The notes under the pieces are model-generated. The model was not told where the DNA came from. It saw only the letters and a list, made by a program, of their open reading frames with translations, and did no database searches. From the NCBI GenBank assembly GCA_021733985.1, contig JAIPJT010000004.1:30767-94766 (forward strand): 64,000 bases of DNA, given 5' to 3'. The position numbers were made by a program, and so were the translations under genes. Position 1 is the stretch's first letter. Every line of letters begins with the position of its first letter. Shown one piece after another: positions 26,694 to 35,957 of the stretch. This DNA comes from Victivallales bacterium (lineage in GTDB: Bacteria; Verrucomicrobiota; Lentisphaeria; Victivallales; GWF2-38-69).

Positions 26694-27899
26694 ATGGAGA
26701 TTAAAGGAGAAATGGAAGTAAAAACTAATTTATTTGCTGCTGCAGTTTTATTATTTTGCCTAATGTGTTCAAACTTAACCGGTGTCGAAGTCGGTGAAAA
26801 AGCACCACCGCTTAAAGTTGCTAAATGGATTAAAAATGAACCTGTTGATTATCTGAAAAGAAAAGACGAAGGTATTGAAAAGGATATTGTAGTATTATGC
26901 TTCTGGGCTACATGGAGCGAGACAACAGATAATCTGATAAGATTTATGAATACTGAAAAAGAAGTATATCAGAAAGAGAATGTTGTTTTTATTGCACTTT
27001 CAAACGAAAGAACAAGATTAATAGAAAGATATGTAAAATCAAATAAAAATATTAGTTTTGCAGTAGGTGCGGATAAAAAATCTGAAACTTATGATGAATA
27101 TATGATAGGGACAAGTGGTGTTCCTATGTTTTTTATAATTGATAAATCCAGGGATTTGTTATGGAAAGGTTCTCCTTTCGCTGTTGACAGAATACTTTCA
27201 AGAGTGGTTACCGGCACTTATGATGAGGAAAAAGAAAACAAAATAGAGAAAATCAGAGAAAAACTGCAGCGGTCAATACAATATTTAAATTTTAATCGCC
27301 AGAATGAACTTGCGGAGGAAATTCTTAAAATTGATCCCATAGACCAGATGGCCATAAATAATATAGTAGATAATTATATAAGAAAAGACGAAATAGATAA
27401 AGCGATAAAGTTTATAATGGAAAGGATCAAACTGGCCAATTATAATCAATTTGTTGCAAGGTCAATGTACTTTAACCTGCTGACTATAATTCAGGGGCTT
27501 GATAACGAAAAGGGAAAGAAATATTTAAAAGAATGCATTGATGGATATTTCGAAGCTTTTAAAAATAATCCTGAAGCACTCAACTCTTTTTCAGTTGCGA
27601 TCGTGCAGGGGATGCCTATGTCGATTGTACCGCTGAATAAGATATATAAAATGGTATCACATGTTATAAAGCTACAGAAAAATATTAATCCGAAAGCTAA
27701 TAAAGAACTGGGGATATATTATCGTTCAATGGCAAAAATTTTTTATTTGACCGGTATGCTTGACAGGGCTGTCGAAGTACAAAAAAAATCGCTGGAATAC
27801 CTTAAAAAAACAAAGGATAATGAATATGTTAAACAGGCAGAGCTTCTTTTAAAATATTATAAATCAGCAATAGAAATAAAAAAAAAGTTGAGCGTTTAA
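26694..27899 (+). CDS. Exported thioredoxin-fold protein without active-site cysteines, plus helical repeat domain
   Basis: A 401-residue protein with a signal peptide (FAAAVLLFCLMCSNLTG). Residues about 30-170 have a TlpA/peroxiredoxin-like thioredoxin fold: VVLCFWATWSETTDN occupies the CxxC site but has Ser and Thr, and GTSGVPMFFIIDK is the cis-Pro loop. It cannot do dithiol chemistry with that site. Residues 190-400 are helical and TPR-like. The start is uncertain: ATG 26694 has no Shine-Dalgarno, while ATG 26712 follows AAGGAG too closely (2 nt) but gives a cleaner signal peptide. A periplasmic binding or scaffolding role is likely. Confidence 0.75.
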   Translation: MEIKGEMEVKTNLFAAAVLLFCLMCSNLTGVEVGEKAPPLKVAKWIKNEPVDYLKRKDEGIEKDIVVLCFWATWSETTDNLIRFMNTEKEVYQKENVVFIALSNERTRLIERYVKSNKNISFAVGADKKSETYDEYMIGTSGVPMFFIIDKSRDLLWKGSPFAVDRILSRVVTGTYDEEKENKIEKIREKLQRSIQYLNFNRQNELAEEILKIDPIDQMAINNIVDNYIRKDEIDKAIKFIMERIKLANYNQFVARSMYFNLLTIIQGLDNEKGKKYLKECIDGYFEAFKNNPEALNSFSVAIVQGMPMSIVPLNKIYKMVSHVIKLQKNINPKANKELGIYYRSMAKIFYLTGMLDRAVEVQKKSLEYLKKTKDNEYVKQAELLLKYYKSAIEIKKKLSV

Positions 27900-28009
27900 C
27901 TTGCGATTCTCATGTTTAGCATTAGCCTCAAGAATAGGAGCATTGAAAAATGTTTTCTTTGAATTTGCCCTTTCTTTTGTGCCTGATTTCTAAGTATATT
28001 AAACAAAAT

Positions 28010-28033
28010 TGTGGTTTTGTTTAGTAAACCACA
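28010..28033 (-). terminator. Probable terminator downstream of cobS
   Basis: TGTGGTTT (28010-28017) pairs with AAACCACA (28026-28033) across an 8-nt loop. On the minus strand the stem is followed by a T-rich stretch (ATTTTGTTT). It lies 33 bp past the cobS stop and would close the GT39-GT39-cobS transcript. Confidence 0.55.
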
Positions 28034-28065
28034 TAAAAATAAAAATATTGAATGTACACACCGTG

Positions 28066-28815
28066 TTAAAATTGACACAGGATTGCAACTGTAAATAATC
28101 CGGTGGTTTCACTTATTTCACAGACAGCACCTAAAACATCTCCGTTAATGCCGCCAATATATCTGTATGAAATTTTTACTAAATATAACATAATAGCAGT
28201 CATAATAAACAATGCTGCTATAGTATTAATAAAAAACAGACATGGAAGGGTAAGGGTAAACGAGATAAGAAATGTTTTTTTACTCACTTTACCTATAATT
28301 AAACTTCCAAGACCTTTATTTTCAGACGGTTTGAAGTAGTGTGCAGCAAAAACAAGAAGCATTCGGGCTAAAACAATAACTGCAGAGGCCTGAAAAAAAG
28401 CTTTATTCCTGTAAATTACAGAAAAAGCTGAAAATTTTAAAATTAGAAGAATTATAATACCTGTAACTCCAAAACTGCCGACTCTCGGGTCATGCATAAT
28501 TTCAAGTCGTTTTTCCCGCCCTGCATGACTTCCAAAACCGTCACAAATATCTGCAAAACCGTCTAAATGCATAGCACCGGTTGTAATGATAAGGCATAAT
28601 ACTGACCATGAAGCAAGTAGAAGTGGAGAAGCATTAATATTTATCAGGTATAAAAAATAACCGGGGAAAATAGTTAGTATTGCTATAATATATCCGCATC
28701 CCGGAAAAAAGGCGCAGCTTTCTGTCCAGTCAGCCTTATCAATATCTAAATTATTAACCGGTATCCTTGTAAGTAATGATAATGATAACTTAAAATTTTC
28801 AAAAATTTTTGACAT
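28066..28815 (-). CDS. cobS: Adenosylcobinamide-GDP ribazoletransferase (cobalamin synthase)
   Basis: A 249-residue polytopic membrane enzyme. The acidic motif HLDGFADICDGFG followed by GREKRLEIMHDPRVGSFG is the CobS signature. It joins alpha-ribazole to adenosylcobinamide-GDP in the last steps of B12 synthesis. No other cob gene is near, although the window contains enzymes from corrinoid-dependent pathways (the MttB family, and the expected KamDE). It starts 11 bp after the downstream GT39 gene, which suggests co-transcription without an obvious functional link. Confidence 0.92.
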   Translation of the reverse strand: MSKIFENFKLSLSLLTRIPVNNLDIDKADWTESCAFFPGCGYIIAILTIFPGYFLYLININASPLLLASWSVLCLIITTGAMHLDGFADICDGFGSHAGREKRLEIMHDPRVGSFGVTGIIILLILKFSAFSVIYRNKAFFQASAVIVLARMLLVFAAHYFKPSENKGLGSLIIGKVSKKTFLISFTLTLPCLFFINTIAALFIMTAIMLYLVKISYRYIGGINGDVLGAVCEISETTGLFTVAILCQF

Positions 28816-28826
28816 TGCGGCTTTTC

Positions 28827-30428
28827 TTAATTTTTATTTTCCGGAGGAAGAATTCCTATGCCAATTATTACATAACGTGGATAATCAGGGAAAAATCCGG
28901 TTTTAACCATGAACTTATAGATAACAGGAAAATGATCATGTAAAAAGGCTCGCAGGTACGGTCGGGTATCTTTGTCTGGAATACCTACTTTTTGAAATTT
29001 GTAGTTTCCTAAAACTTTAAGTTCAGGATAAGTCTTTTTTAAGCTTTCGAGTTTATCCTCTGATAACGGAGATTTACCTCCCGTAGGAGTTACCCACCAG
29101 GTGAACATAGCTCCGTTCTTCTTGAAATCTTCAAGGTTAAGCCATTCAGAGTCTTTCAGACTCCAATCTATAAAAGGTATTGGTTTATCTTTGGAATAAG
29201 TACATATTGATACAATAAGATAGTGTGAGCCGGCAATATACTTTAGTTTTTTATGATATTTATTATGCCATATATTAGTAACTTTATTTGCTATCTTTTC
29301 TCCCGGGAAATAGTTCCAAAGTCTGTAATTACCATTCATGTTGGCAGCCCAGTATCCATAATAAACAGAATATGAAACAGAAATTATTATTATGATAGGA
29401 ATCAGCAGAAGTAAAAAACGTTTAAAAACTTTCTTTGTGATTTTCGGTTTGATAGAAGCCATCACTATTATCCCTACAAGTGAAAAGCATGGCCTCCCCC
29501 AGCGAACAACAAGTTCCTCAGAGGTTAAAAGTGGGGATATGAATGCGATAAAAAAAGGTCCTAATCCCATATAAAGGAGGAATTTTTTATTGAAACTGCC
29601 GATTTTATTTCCTTTTTTACGCTCAGCTAATAGAAAAGTTAATGACAGTAGTAAAAATAATGATAAAAAGCCAAGGTGTGCAGCGGCAAAGTTCAGGCTT
29701 GACAGGATGCTTTCAAAAAAAGTATAGCCGCCATCGCTTGTGGATCTATATGCATAAGCTATTTCCTGAAAACCGTTTTCATAAGACCATATCATGTGAG
29801 GGGTTATTAAAATTAAAAAAAGAAGGCCGCATAAATAAATTCCCGGTTTTTTAAGGTTTTCTCTTCCTTCTTCGGTGAATATGCACATAAGGGCCATAGG
29901 AATATATATTAATAAGGCCTGGTATTTAGCGTAAAATGAAAGAGCGCAGAACAAGCCTACAAGCAGCCACTGGTATAATTTTTTTTCTCTGAGAGCAATA
30001 TAAAAAGTAAGTATAGTCAGACCCCAGCAGGGAAACTGCATTGTGTCAGGGGTTATGGATACGTTAAAAATATTATAGTACAGTGTGGCATCCAGTAACA
30101 TTACACTGATTAATGCCTGTACAGGAGGCAGAATCCTGTTCGCAAGTTTCCATACAGCCCAGAATGATATAAAAGTTAATAACGCGGCACCTAAAAAAAG
30201 CTGAAAATTAATAAAAGGGCCGGCATCTGAAAATAAAGCTGCAACCCAGCAGGAAAGAGGGGGATGTTTACTGTATCCGAGCTGCCACTGGTTTCCCCAG
30301 GCTATAGTTTCCATTGTATCGCTGAATAAATTTTGCCAGGTAGCAGTCGGGATGATAGTCCACAATGCTACATGCAGGCCCGAAAATAAATAGAACCACT
30401 TCTTTGTATTTATTTTTATTTCTTCCAT
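28827..30428 (-). CDS. GT39/ArnT-type membrane glycosyltransferase, copy 2
   Basis: A 533-residue protein with about 10-11 membrane helices and a soluble C-terminal domain. The first periplasmic loop has DTMETIAWGNQW and YSKHPPLSCW, the acidic and KHPP landmarks of dolichyl/undecaprenyl-phosphate-sugar-dependent GT-C enzymes (PMT_2/ArnT group). It would transfer a sugar from a polyprenyl phosphate to lipid A, LPS or protein in the periplasm. It is a tandem paralogue of the next gene, same length, 3 bp apart. Confidence 0.85.
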   Translation of the reverse strand: MEEIKINTKKWFYLFSGLHVALWTIIPTATWQNLFSDTMETIAWGNQWQLGYSKHPPLSCWVAALFSDAGPFINFQLFLGAALLTFISFWAVWKLANRILPPVQALISVMLLDATLYYNIFNVSITPDTMQFPCWGLTILTFYIALREKKLYQWLLVGLFCALSFYAKYQALLIYIPMALMCIFTEEGRENLKKPGIYLCGLLFLILITPHMIWSYENGFQEIAYAYRSTSDGGYTFFESILSSLNFAAAHLGFLSLFLLLSLTFLLAERKKGNKIGSFNKKFLLYMGLGPFFIAFISPLLTSEELVVRWGRPCFSLVGIIVMASIKPKITKKVFKRFLLLLIPIIIIISVSYSVYYGYWAANMNGNYRLWNYFPGEKIANKVTNIWHNKYHKKLKYIAGSHYLIVSICTYSKDKPIPFIDWSLKDSEWLNLEDFKKNGAMFTWWVTPTGGKSPLSEDKLESLKKTYPELKVLGNYKFQKVGIPDKDTRPYLRAFLHDHFPVIYKFMVKTGFFPDYPRYVIIGIGILPPENKN

Positions 30429-30431
30429 TTG

Positions 30432-32033
30432 TTACCTTTTACATTTTTGTTTGTTTGGCAGTACCATAACTATTTTAATTTTTATAGGATCAATTTTTTC
30501 TTTCAAAAACGGTAGATACTTTGAAAGTTCGAGAATTTTTTTTCTGATTTGAGGGTGATTCCTGTATTGTTCGAATATGGAACCATTAAGCCAGGGAACC
30601 TCTTTGACCGGAAGGACTTTTATCCTGGCGTCAAACTTGTCTTTTATTCTATCAATAATTTTATCTGTATTTTTTTCGTTGTGTTCCCAAATAAATAAAG
30701 CTCCGTTTTCTTGAATGTCATCTTTACTTGTCCAGGGGGATTTCGAACTGCAGAACAGCTCATATGTACTGGGCCTGGATTTCAGGTAACTGTTTACAAA
30801 TGATTTATAGTCCGGACCGAAACCTCCTACATATTTGAAGGGGAGGGAAGTATGTTTGTGCCATAAATTGTTACATAAAATTGCAATATTTTTACCCGGA
30901 AACTGTATATGAACGGTTTTTCCGTTTATGACCGGGGGGAGAAATTGTGTCAGGAATGCAATAATTATAGATGGAATTATAATTGTTAAAAAACAGAATA
31001 CTATAACAAATTTAGAACGAAATTTATTCAGGTTTATATCGGGTCTGAAAAAATAAAGAAGAGCTGTCATTGTAAAATTAAAAAAAGTCATAGTCCAGTA
31101 AGGATTCACGTGTACGCCCAATAGGAGGGTCAGAAAAAAAGTGAAGACAAAAGAACCGAGCAGCACCAGTATAACAAATGTTGTATTTTGAAAATTTCTT
31201 TCGATTTTTTCATCTTTGCCGTTTTTGAAACATAGTATAACTGTAATTATAATTAACGGTATCGCCGGCAATATTATGTTAACAATATAATCAAGCGGCC
31301 AGTGTATATGGTCCCAAATGGATTTAACTGTAAAAAAGACGTCAGTTTTACCAAAGGCATAATTTACAGGTTCAAAATCATTATTAAAAAGCCAGATTAA
31401 GTGTGGTGTTATAATAAAAAAATATAAGATGAAAGCAAGGAGAAAGCCTACGCTTAAGATTTGCTTTCTTATATCCCTGTTTATTATAAAGTAGACGAGA
31501 GCCGGAAGAAAGATAAATGCACCTACATATTTTGCCAGAACAGATAAACCTGCAAGAACTCCAATTACACACCAGTTAAAAACAGAGTATTTTCTGGATA
31601 CTTTATAAATAAATAATATTAATAAGGCTGAAATCGGAAAACTGATTACGTTCGGATTAAAAGTACAGGTCGGGAACGAATAATAATATATTGTGGAAAT
31701 TGAAATTACACTTATTAATGCGTAATTTTCGTTCATCATGTTTTTTGACAGTTTCCATACAGCTATAAAAGTAATAATTATACATATTTGCGCTAAAGCG
31801 TAGAGCGTGAAACCGGGACTTCCCTGAAGTACTACTGCTAAATTAGACAGCCAGGCAGCTAAAGGTGGATGTTTATAATATCCCCACTGCCATTCACAGC
31901 CCCAGGCTACTCCTTCTGAAGTATCAAGAGGGATTGTTTTTAAAAAAATTGAAGGTATAACTGCCCAGAAGAAAAACTGGCAGATAAGGAATGCATAAAA
32001 GATTTTTGATTGCTTAGAAAAACTTTTTTCCAT
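30432..32033 (-). CDS. GT39/ArnT-type membrane glycosyltransferase, copy 1
   Basis: A 533-residue GT-C protein, first gene of the GT39-GT39-cobS run. The loop DTSEGVAWGCEWQWGYYKHPPLAAW matches its neighbour position by position around the acidic and KHPP residues. About ten membrane helices are followed by a C-terminal domain ending near ILSKYLPFLKEK. The pair clearly arose by duplication and then diverged, so different sugar donors or acceptors are likely. Which substrate is used cannot be read from the sequence. Confidence 0.85.
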   Translation of the reverse strand: MEKSFSKQSKIFYAFLICQFFFWAVIPSIFLKTIPLDTSEGVAWGCEWQWGYYKHPPLAAWLSNLAVVLQGSPGFTLYALAQICIIITFIAVWKLSKNMMNENYALISVISISTIYYYSFPTCTFNPNVISFPISALLILFIYKVSRKYSVFNWCVIGVLAGLSVLAKYVGAFIFLPALVYFIINRDIRKQILSVGFLLAFILYFFIITPHLIWLFNNDFEPVNYAFGKTDVFFTVKSIWDHIHWPLDYIVNIILPAIPLIIITVILCFKNGKDEKIERNFQNTTFVILVLLGSFVFTFFLTLLLGVHVNPYWTMTFFNFTMTALLYFFRPDINLNKFRSKFVIVFCFLTIIIPSIIIAFLTQFLPPVINGKTVHIQFPGKNIAILCNNLWHKHTSLPFKYVGGFGPDYKSFVNSYLKSRPSTYELFCSSKSPWTSKDDIQENGALFIWEHNEKNTDKIIDRIKDKFDARIKVLPVKEVPWLNGSIFEQYRNHPQIRKKILELSKYLPFLKEKIDPIKIKIVMVLPNKQKCKR

Positions 32034-32425
32034 GGTAAAATATCCTGATAATAAAATGATAATATTGAAGATATATTATATGATAAGTTTTAGATATGTC
32101 TATGGGGATTTGTCGGTTTTAAAATTATTTCTTTGTAAATCTGTTTATAATTTTTCTATCCGGATGTTTATGAAGACCGAGCTTATTTATCCAATATGCG
32201 CTGTTTGTCATATATGACCTCAAATTAGGCTGTACTTCGCCACTTTAATCCAACAATGTTGATTATTCTATATAAATTATTAAAACGTATTATGAAAAAA
32301 AGTTCAGACTGTTTTTTTTTAAAAAATTTAGTTTTTATATCTGTAAAAGCATTGTGAATATAATAAAATGAACTTATCATTCTTTTTAGTTAAAAATCTT
32401 AATAATAAAAATGGGAAAAATCAAG
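32034..32425. other. Intergenic region upstream of the DUF819 pair
   Basis: About 390 bp, AT-rich, between divergent genes. It should hold promoters for the GT39 run and the DUF819 pair. A TATAAT occurs at 32359-32364 without a recognisable -35. I see no convincing ORF, repeat or structured RNA. Confidence 0.4.
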
Positions 32426-33604
32426 ATGGAGAGTGCTTTAGTCAGTGATTCTTTTGGTATTATTGCAGTATTAATAGCTGTTCCTGCGGTAATTTATACA
32501 ATGGCAAATTCTAAAACTTTTGGTAAACTGTTTACTATCATACCATCCTTAGTTTTTGCCTATTTCATACCTACTGTTTTATCTGCATGCAACGTTATCC
32601 CTGTTGATGCACCTATTTATACAGCCATAAAAAGATATTTACTTCCGGCAAGTTTACTTCTGCTTACTATTTCTGTAGATATCAAAGGAATTTTCGGTTT
32701 GGGATATAAGGCTTTAGTTATGTTTTTTGCGGCTACAGCAGGTGTTGTTATCGGAGGACCGATTTCTTTAATTATTTTCAAGAATGCCCTGCCGGCAGAT
32801 GTCTGGACCGGTATGTCTGCTTTGGCGGGTTCATGGATAGGGGGCGGTGCTAATTTTATTGCAATTGGAAATGCTGTAGGAGCTACAAGTACAATGTTGG
32901 GAATGATGGTGATTGTTGATGTACTGTCTTCAAATATTTGGCGCGGATGTATTTTCTTTCTTGCCGGAAAAGCGCGGACTGTTGATAGGTTGTTCAAAGC
33001 TGATACAAATTCCATTGATGAACTTGTAGAGAAAACGGTTGAATTTCAGGAATCAACCAGAAGGATTCCAACAACAGTGGATTATATGGTGATGATAGGC
33101 GGAACTTTTATTATTACGTGGCTGGCATTAAAAGCAGGTAAAGCATTACCTGAGATAGGAAGTATTATTTCCCACGGTACATGGGGGTTAATAATAATTA
33201 CTTCTTTAGGTGTGCTTTTTTCATTTACTAAAATAAAAAATTATGACGGTGCCGGGGCATCGAAACTGGGATCTGTTCTATTATACATGCTGATAGGTGT
33301 AATCGGGGCAGGGGCTAATGTAAAAGAGGTTGTCCATTATCCTTTACTTTTTGCTATGGGGATCACCTGGATAACAGTTCATGTAATAGTTATGATTGTT
33401 ACAATGAAATTAATTAAAGCACCGTTGTTTTTTATGGCTGTCGGTTCTCAGGCAAATGTCGGCGGTGCAGCATCTGCTCCCATTGTTGCTTCTGCTTTTC
33501 ATCCTGCATTAGCTTCTGTGGGTGTAATGCTTGGTATTGCGGGTTACGTAATGGGGACTTATGCCGCGTTGCTTTGTGCATGGCTTCTTAAATTAGTGTC
33601 TTGA
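32426..33604 (+). CDS. DUF819-family membrane protein, copy 1
   Basis: A 392-residue polytopic protein of the DUF819 (YjcL-like) family, about 10-11 helices. Repeated glycine-rich segments such as LAGSWIGGGANFIA and VGSQANVGGAASAPIVA suggest a transporter with internal symmetry. The family has no firmly assigned substrate. I start at ATG 32426 because the paralogue starts at the equivalent place before DSFG; the upstream ATG at 32411 has no Shine-Dalgarno. It is followed after 38 bp by its paralogue. Confidence 0.82.
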   Translation: MESALVSDSFGIIAVLIAVPAVIYTMANSKTFGKLFTIIPSLVFAYFIPTVLSACNVIPVDAPIYTAIKRYLLPASLLLLTISVDIKGIFGLGYKALVMFFAATAGVVIGGPISLIIFKNALPADVWTGMSALAGSWIGGGANFIAIGNAVGATSTMLGMMVIVDVLSSNIWRGCIFFLAGKARTVDRLFKADTNSIDELVEKTVEFQESTRRIPTTVDYMVMIGGTFIITWLALKAGKALPEIGSIISHGTWGLIIITSLGVLFSFTKIKNYDGAGASKLGSVLLYMLIGVIGAGANVKEVVHYPLLFAMGITWITVHVIVMIVTMKLIKAPLFFMAVGSQANVGGAASAPIVASAFHPALASVGVMLGIAGYVMGTYAALLCAWLLKLVS

Positions 33605-33642
33605 TTTAAAATATACAAAATAATAACGGGAGGGAATTATAG

Positions 33643-34830
33643 ATGCAACACCTGGCATTTATTCACGATTCGTTTGGAATTGCGGCAGTTTTAATAACAG
33701 TTCCGGCTGTAATTTTTTCATTGGCATCACATTCAAAATTTGCAAAGTTTTTCTCTATAGTTCCGCCGCTGGTTTTTGCGTACTTCGTGCCTACCTTGCT
33801 TGCCACACTAAATATCATACCCAGTCAGCATGAAACTTATTCCTATATCAAAAGTTATATTTTACCAGCAAGTTTACTTCTGCTAACTATTTCCGTTGAC
33901 TTAAAAGGAATTTTCAAACTCGGCTTTAAAGCAGTATTTATGCTTATAGCTGCAACTTTCGGTATTGTAATAGGCGGTCCGATTGCTTTTTTCTTCTTTA
34001 AAAACGGTTTACCGCCCGATGCCTGGAAAGGTTTTGCTGCGCTTGCCGGATCCTGGATTGGAGGCGGCGCCAACTTTATAGCTGTAGGTAATTCTGTCGG
34101 TACACCGGATTCTATTATGGGGATGATGGTAATTGTAGACGTTTTGACAGCAAATATATGGACTGGTATTCTACTTTATCTTACAGGCCGGGAGAAACAG
34201 ATAGACGGCTTTATGAAAGCGGACAGTTCTGCTATTCAGGATTTAAAAGATAAGATGGTCAATTTTCAGGAGGAAACAAAGAGGATTGCTACAACAAAAG
34301 ATTATATGGTAATGGTATCGATGGCATTTCTTTGTACATGGATAGCTGCCCAGCTTGGAAACCTACTTCCCGAACTGGGAAGTGTAATTTCGCATGGTAC
34401 ATGGAAAATTATACTGATAACAACTATCGGTGTAATTTTCTCTTTTACTCCTATCAGGAATTTTGAAGGAGCAGGAGCGTCAAAGATCGGTACATTATTC
34501 TTGTATATTCTTATCGGTACAATCGGGGCGAATGCAGATGTAATAAAAGTTTTTACATATCCCTATTTATTTTTTACAGGGGTTGTATGGATATTAATAC
34601 ACATTTCTATAATTACTATAGCGATGTGGCTAATAAGAGCTCCTCTGTTTTTCATGGCTGTCGGCTCACAGGCCAATATCGGCGGTGCAGCATCTGCGCC
34701 TATTGTTGCATCTGCTTTCCATCCGGCCCTGGCTACTGTTGGTGTTATGATGGGGATAGCAGGTTACGTCCTCGGGACATATTGTGCTCTGCTGTGTGCT
34801 GCATTAATCCAGTGGGTAAATACAATGTGA
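33643..34830 (+). CDS. DUF819-family membrane protein, copy 2
   Basis: A 395-residue paralogue of the preceding gene; long stretches such as AGSWIGGGANFIA and the AVGSQAN/IGGAASAPIV region are nearly identical. GGGAGGG gives a strong Shine-Dalgarno before the ATG at 33643. The two proteins could be subunits of a heteromeric carrier or separate carriers for related substrates. The loop in the middle (EKQIDGFMKADSS) differs most. Confidence 0.85.
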   Translation: MQHLAFIHDSFGIAAVLITVPAVIFSLASHSKFAKFFSIVPPLVFAYFVPTLLATLNIIPSQHETYSYIKSYILPASLLLLTISVDLKGIFKLGFKAVFMLIAATFGIVIGGPIAFFFFKNGLPPDAWKGFAALAGSWIGGGANFIAVGNSVGTPDSIMGMMVIVDVLTANIWTGILLYLTGREKQIDGFMKADSSAIQDLKDKMVNFQEETKRIATTKDYMVMVSMAFLCTWIAAQLGNLLPELGSVISHGTWKIILITTIGVIFSFTPIRNFEGAGASKIGTLFLYILIGTIGANADVIKVFTYPYLFFTGVVWILIHISIITIAMWLIRAPLFFMAVGSQANIGGAASAPIVASAFHPALATVGVMMGIAGYVLGTYCALLCAALIQWVNTM

Positions 34831-34857
34831 TTGATGTTTAACTATACAAAAGCCGAT

Positions 34858-35340
34858 TTAATTTTTTCTGATGAGAAGGATGTTTGCAAATACAGCAATA
34901 CCTTCTCCACGTCCACAGAACCCCATTTTTTCAGTTGTTTTAGCTTTAACCGAAATTTTTTCTTCTGATAGTGATAAAGCATCAGCAAGAGAGTACTGAA
35001 TTTCGTTTATGTAATTGGTGAGTTTTGGCTTTTCTGCTATTACAGTTGTGTCGAGGTTGCATATATTATATTCTGAAACTTTTTTCGACTGAAGAACGGT
35101 TTTAAGTAAATAAAGACTATTGATATTTTTATATTTTCTGTCACTGTCAGGGAACCAGTTTCCTATATTCCCCCTTGAAAGACCTCCCAGTATGGAATCA
35201 ATAACAGCATGTGTCAGTACATCGGCGTCACTGTGTCCGGCTAAACCGTATTCGTAGGGGATTTTTACTCCTCCTAAGATCAGCGGGGGGGTTTTTTTAA
35301 ATCTGTGTGCATCAAATCCCTGTCCAATTCTTATATCCAT
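34858..35340 (-). CDS. ispF: 2-C-methyl-D-erythritol 2,4-cyclodiphosphate synthase
   Basis: A 160-residue IspF. IGQGFDAHRF (Asp-x-His metal ligands), GLAGHSDADVLTHAVIDSILGG and KAKTTEKMGFCGRGEGIAV are family signatures. It cyclises CDP-methylerythritol phosphate in the MEP pathway. It is the last gene of the long minus-strand run from PSP1, 79 bp after lptE, and converges with the DUF819 pair. Confidence 0.96.
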   Translation of the reverse strand: MDIRIGQGFDAHRFKKTPPLILGGVKIPYEYGLAGHSDADVLTHAVIDSILGGLSRGNIGNWFPDSDRKYKNINSLYLLKTVLQSKKVSEYNICNLDTTVIAEKPKLTNYINEIQYSLADALSLSEEKISVKAKTTEKMGFCGRGEGIAVFANILLIRKN

Positions 35341-35419
35341 GTAATAATTTTTTAAAAACTCCTGATATAGCTTGCTGTTATATATTTATATTAATAGTTT
35401 GACCCGGATGATATAAGAC

Positions 35420-35935
35420 CTACCAACCTTCTGCACATCTCCAAACGACTTTTTCTGCTGCGTCTCTGCATGCCTGGCGTATGCCCTGAGAGCGCGCGGG
35501 AAAAAGATCAACAGGCACCTGGAACTGTGCATTGCCTGAAACACTTGTAGATGGAACAGCGGGCGTTGCTCTTCCGGGTATTATTAAAACATACTGGAAG
35601 GTGACTGTTGCACCGAATTCATTAGTCTGAAAAGTTACAGCGTTAGGACTTGTCATTATATTCTGTGCGGTTATATCAATAGTGGTTATCTGTCCGTATA
35701 AAATCGCGTCGGCATTTTTCATATTTGTTATTTTATATGTGCCGTCGACTTGAAAACGTTCAGCAAGTTTCTGTTTCATATAAGTTGCGGCAAAAGCTGA
35801 ATTGGTTTCATTTTTTATTGGTGCAATTGCTATGCTTTTAAATTGCGGGTTACCTACAGTCCCTAGTTGATAACCGCAGCCAGCTAATAATAAAAGTGTA
35901 ATGAGTAAAAAGGATTTTAGTAAAACTTGATACAT
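35420..35935 (-). CDS. lptE: LPS-assembly lipoprotein LptE
   Basis: A 171-residue lipoprotein. The signal peptide ends LLLLAGCGYQL, so Cys19 or so is lipidated; the CGYQ start plus KSIAIAPIKNET is typical of LptE/RlpB. LptE plugs the LptD barrel in the outer membrane. Its presence is direct support for an LPS-bearing cell. It starts 22 bp after the TPR gene. Confidence 0.85.
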   Translation of the reverse strand: MYQVLLKSFLLITLLLLAGCGYQLGTVGNPQFKSIAIAPIKNETNSAFAATYMKQKLAERFQVDGTYKITNMKNADAILYGQITTIDITAQNIMTSPNAVTFQTNEFGATVTFQYVLIIPGRATPAVPSTSVSGNAQFQVPVDLFPARSQGIRQACRDAAEKVVWRCAEGW

Positions 35936-35957
35936 TTTATTCCTTAATTAAAAATTG

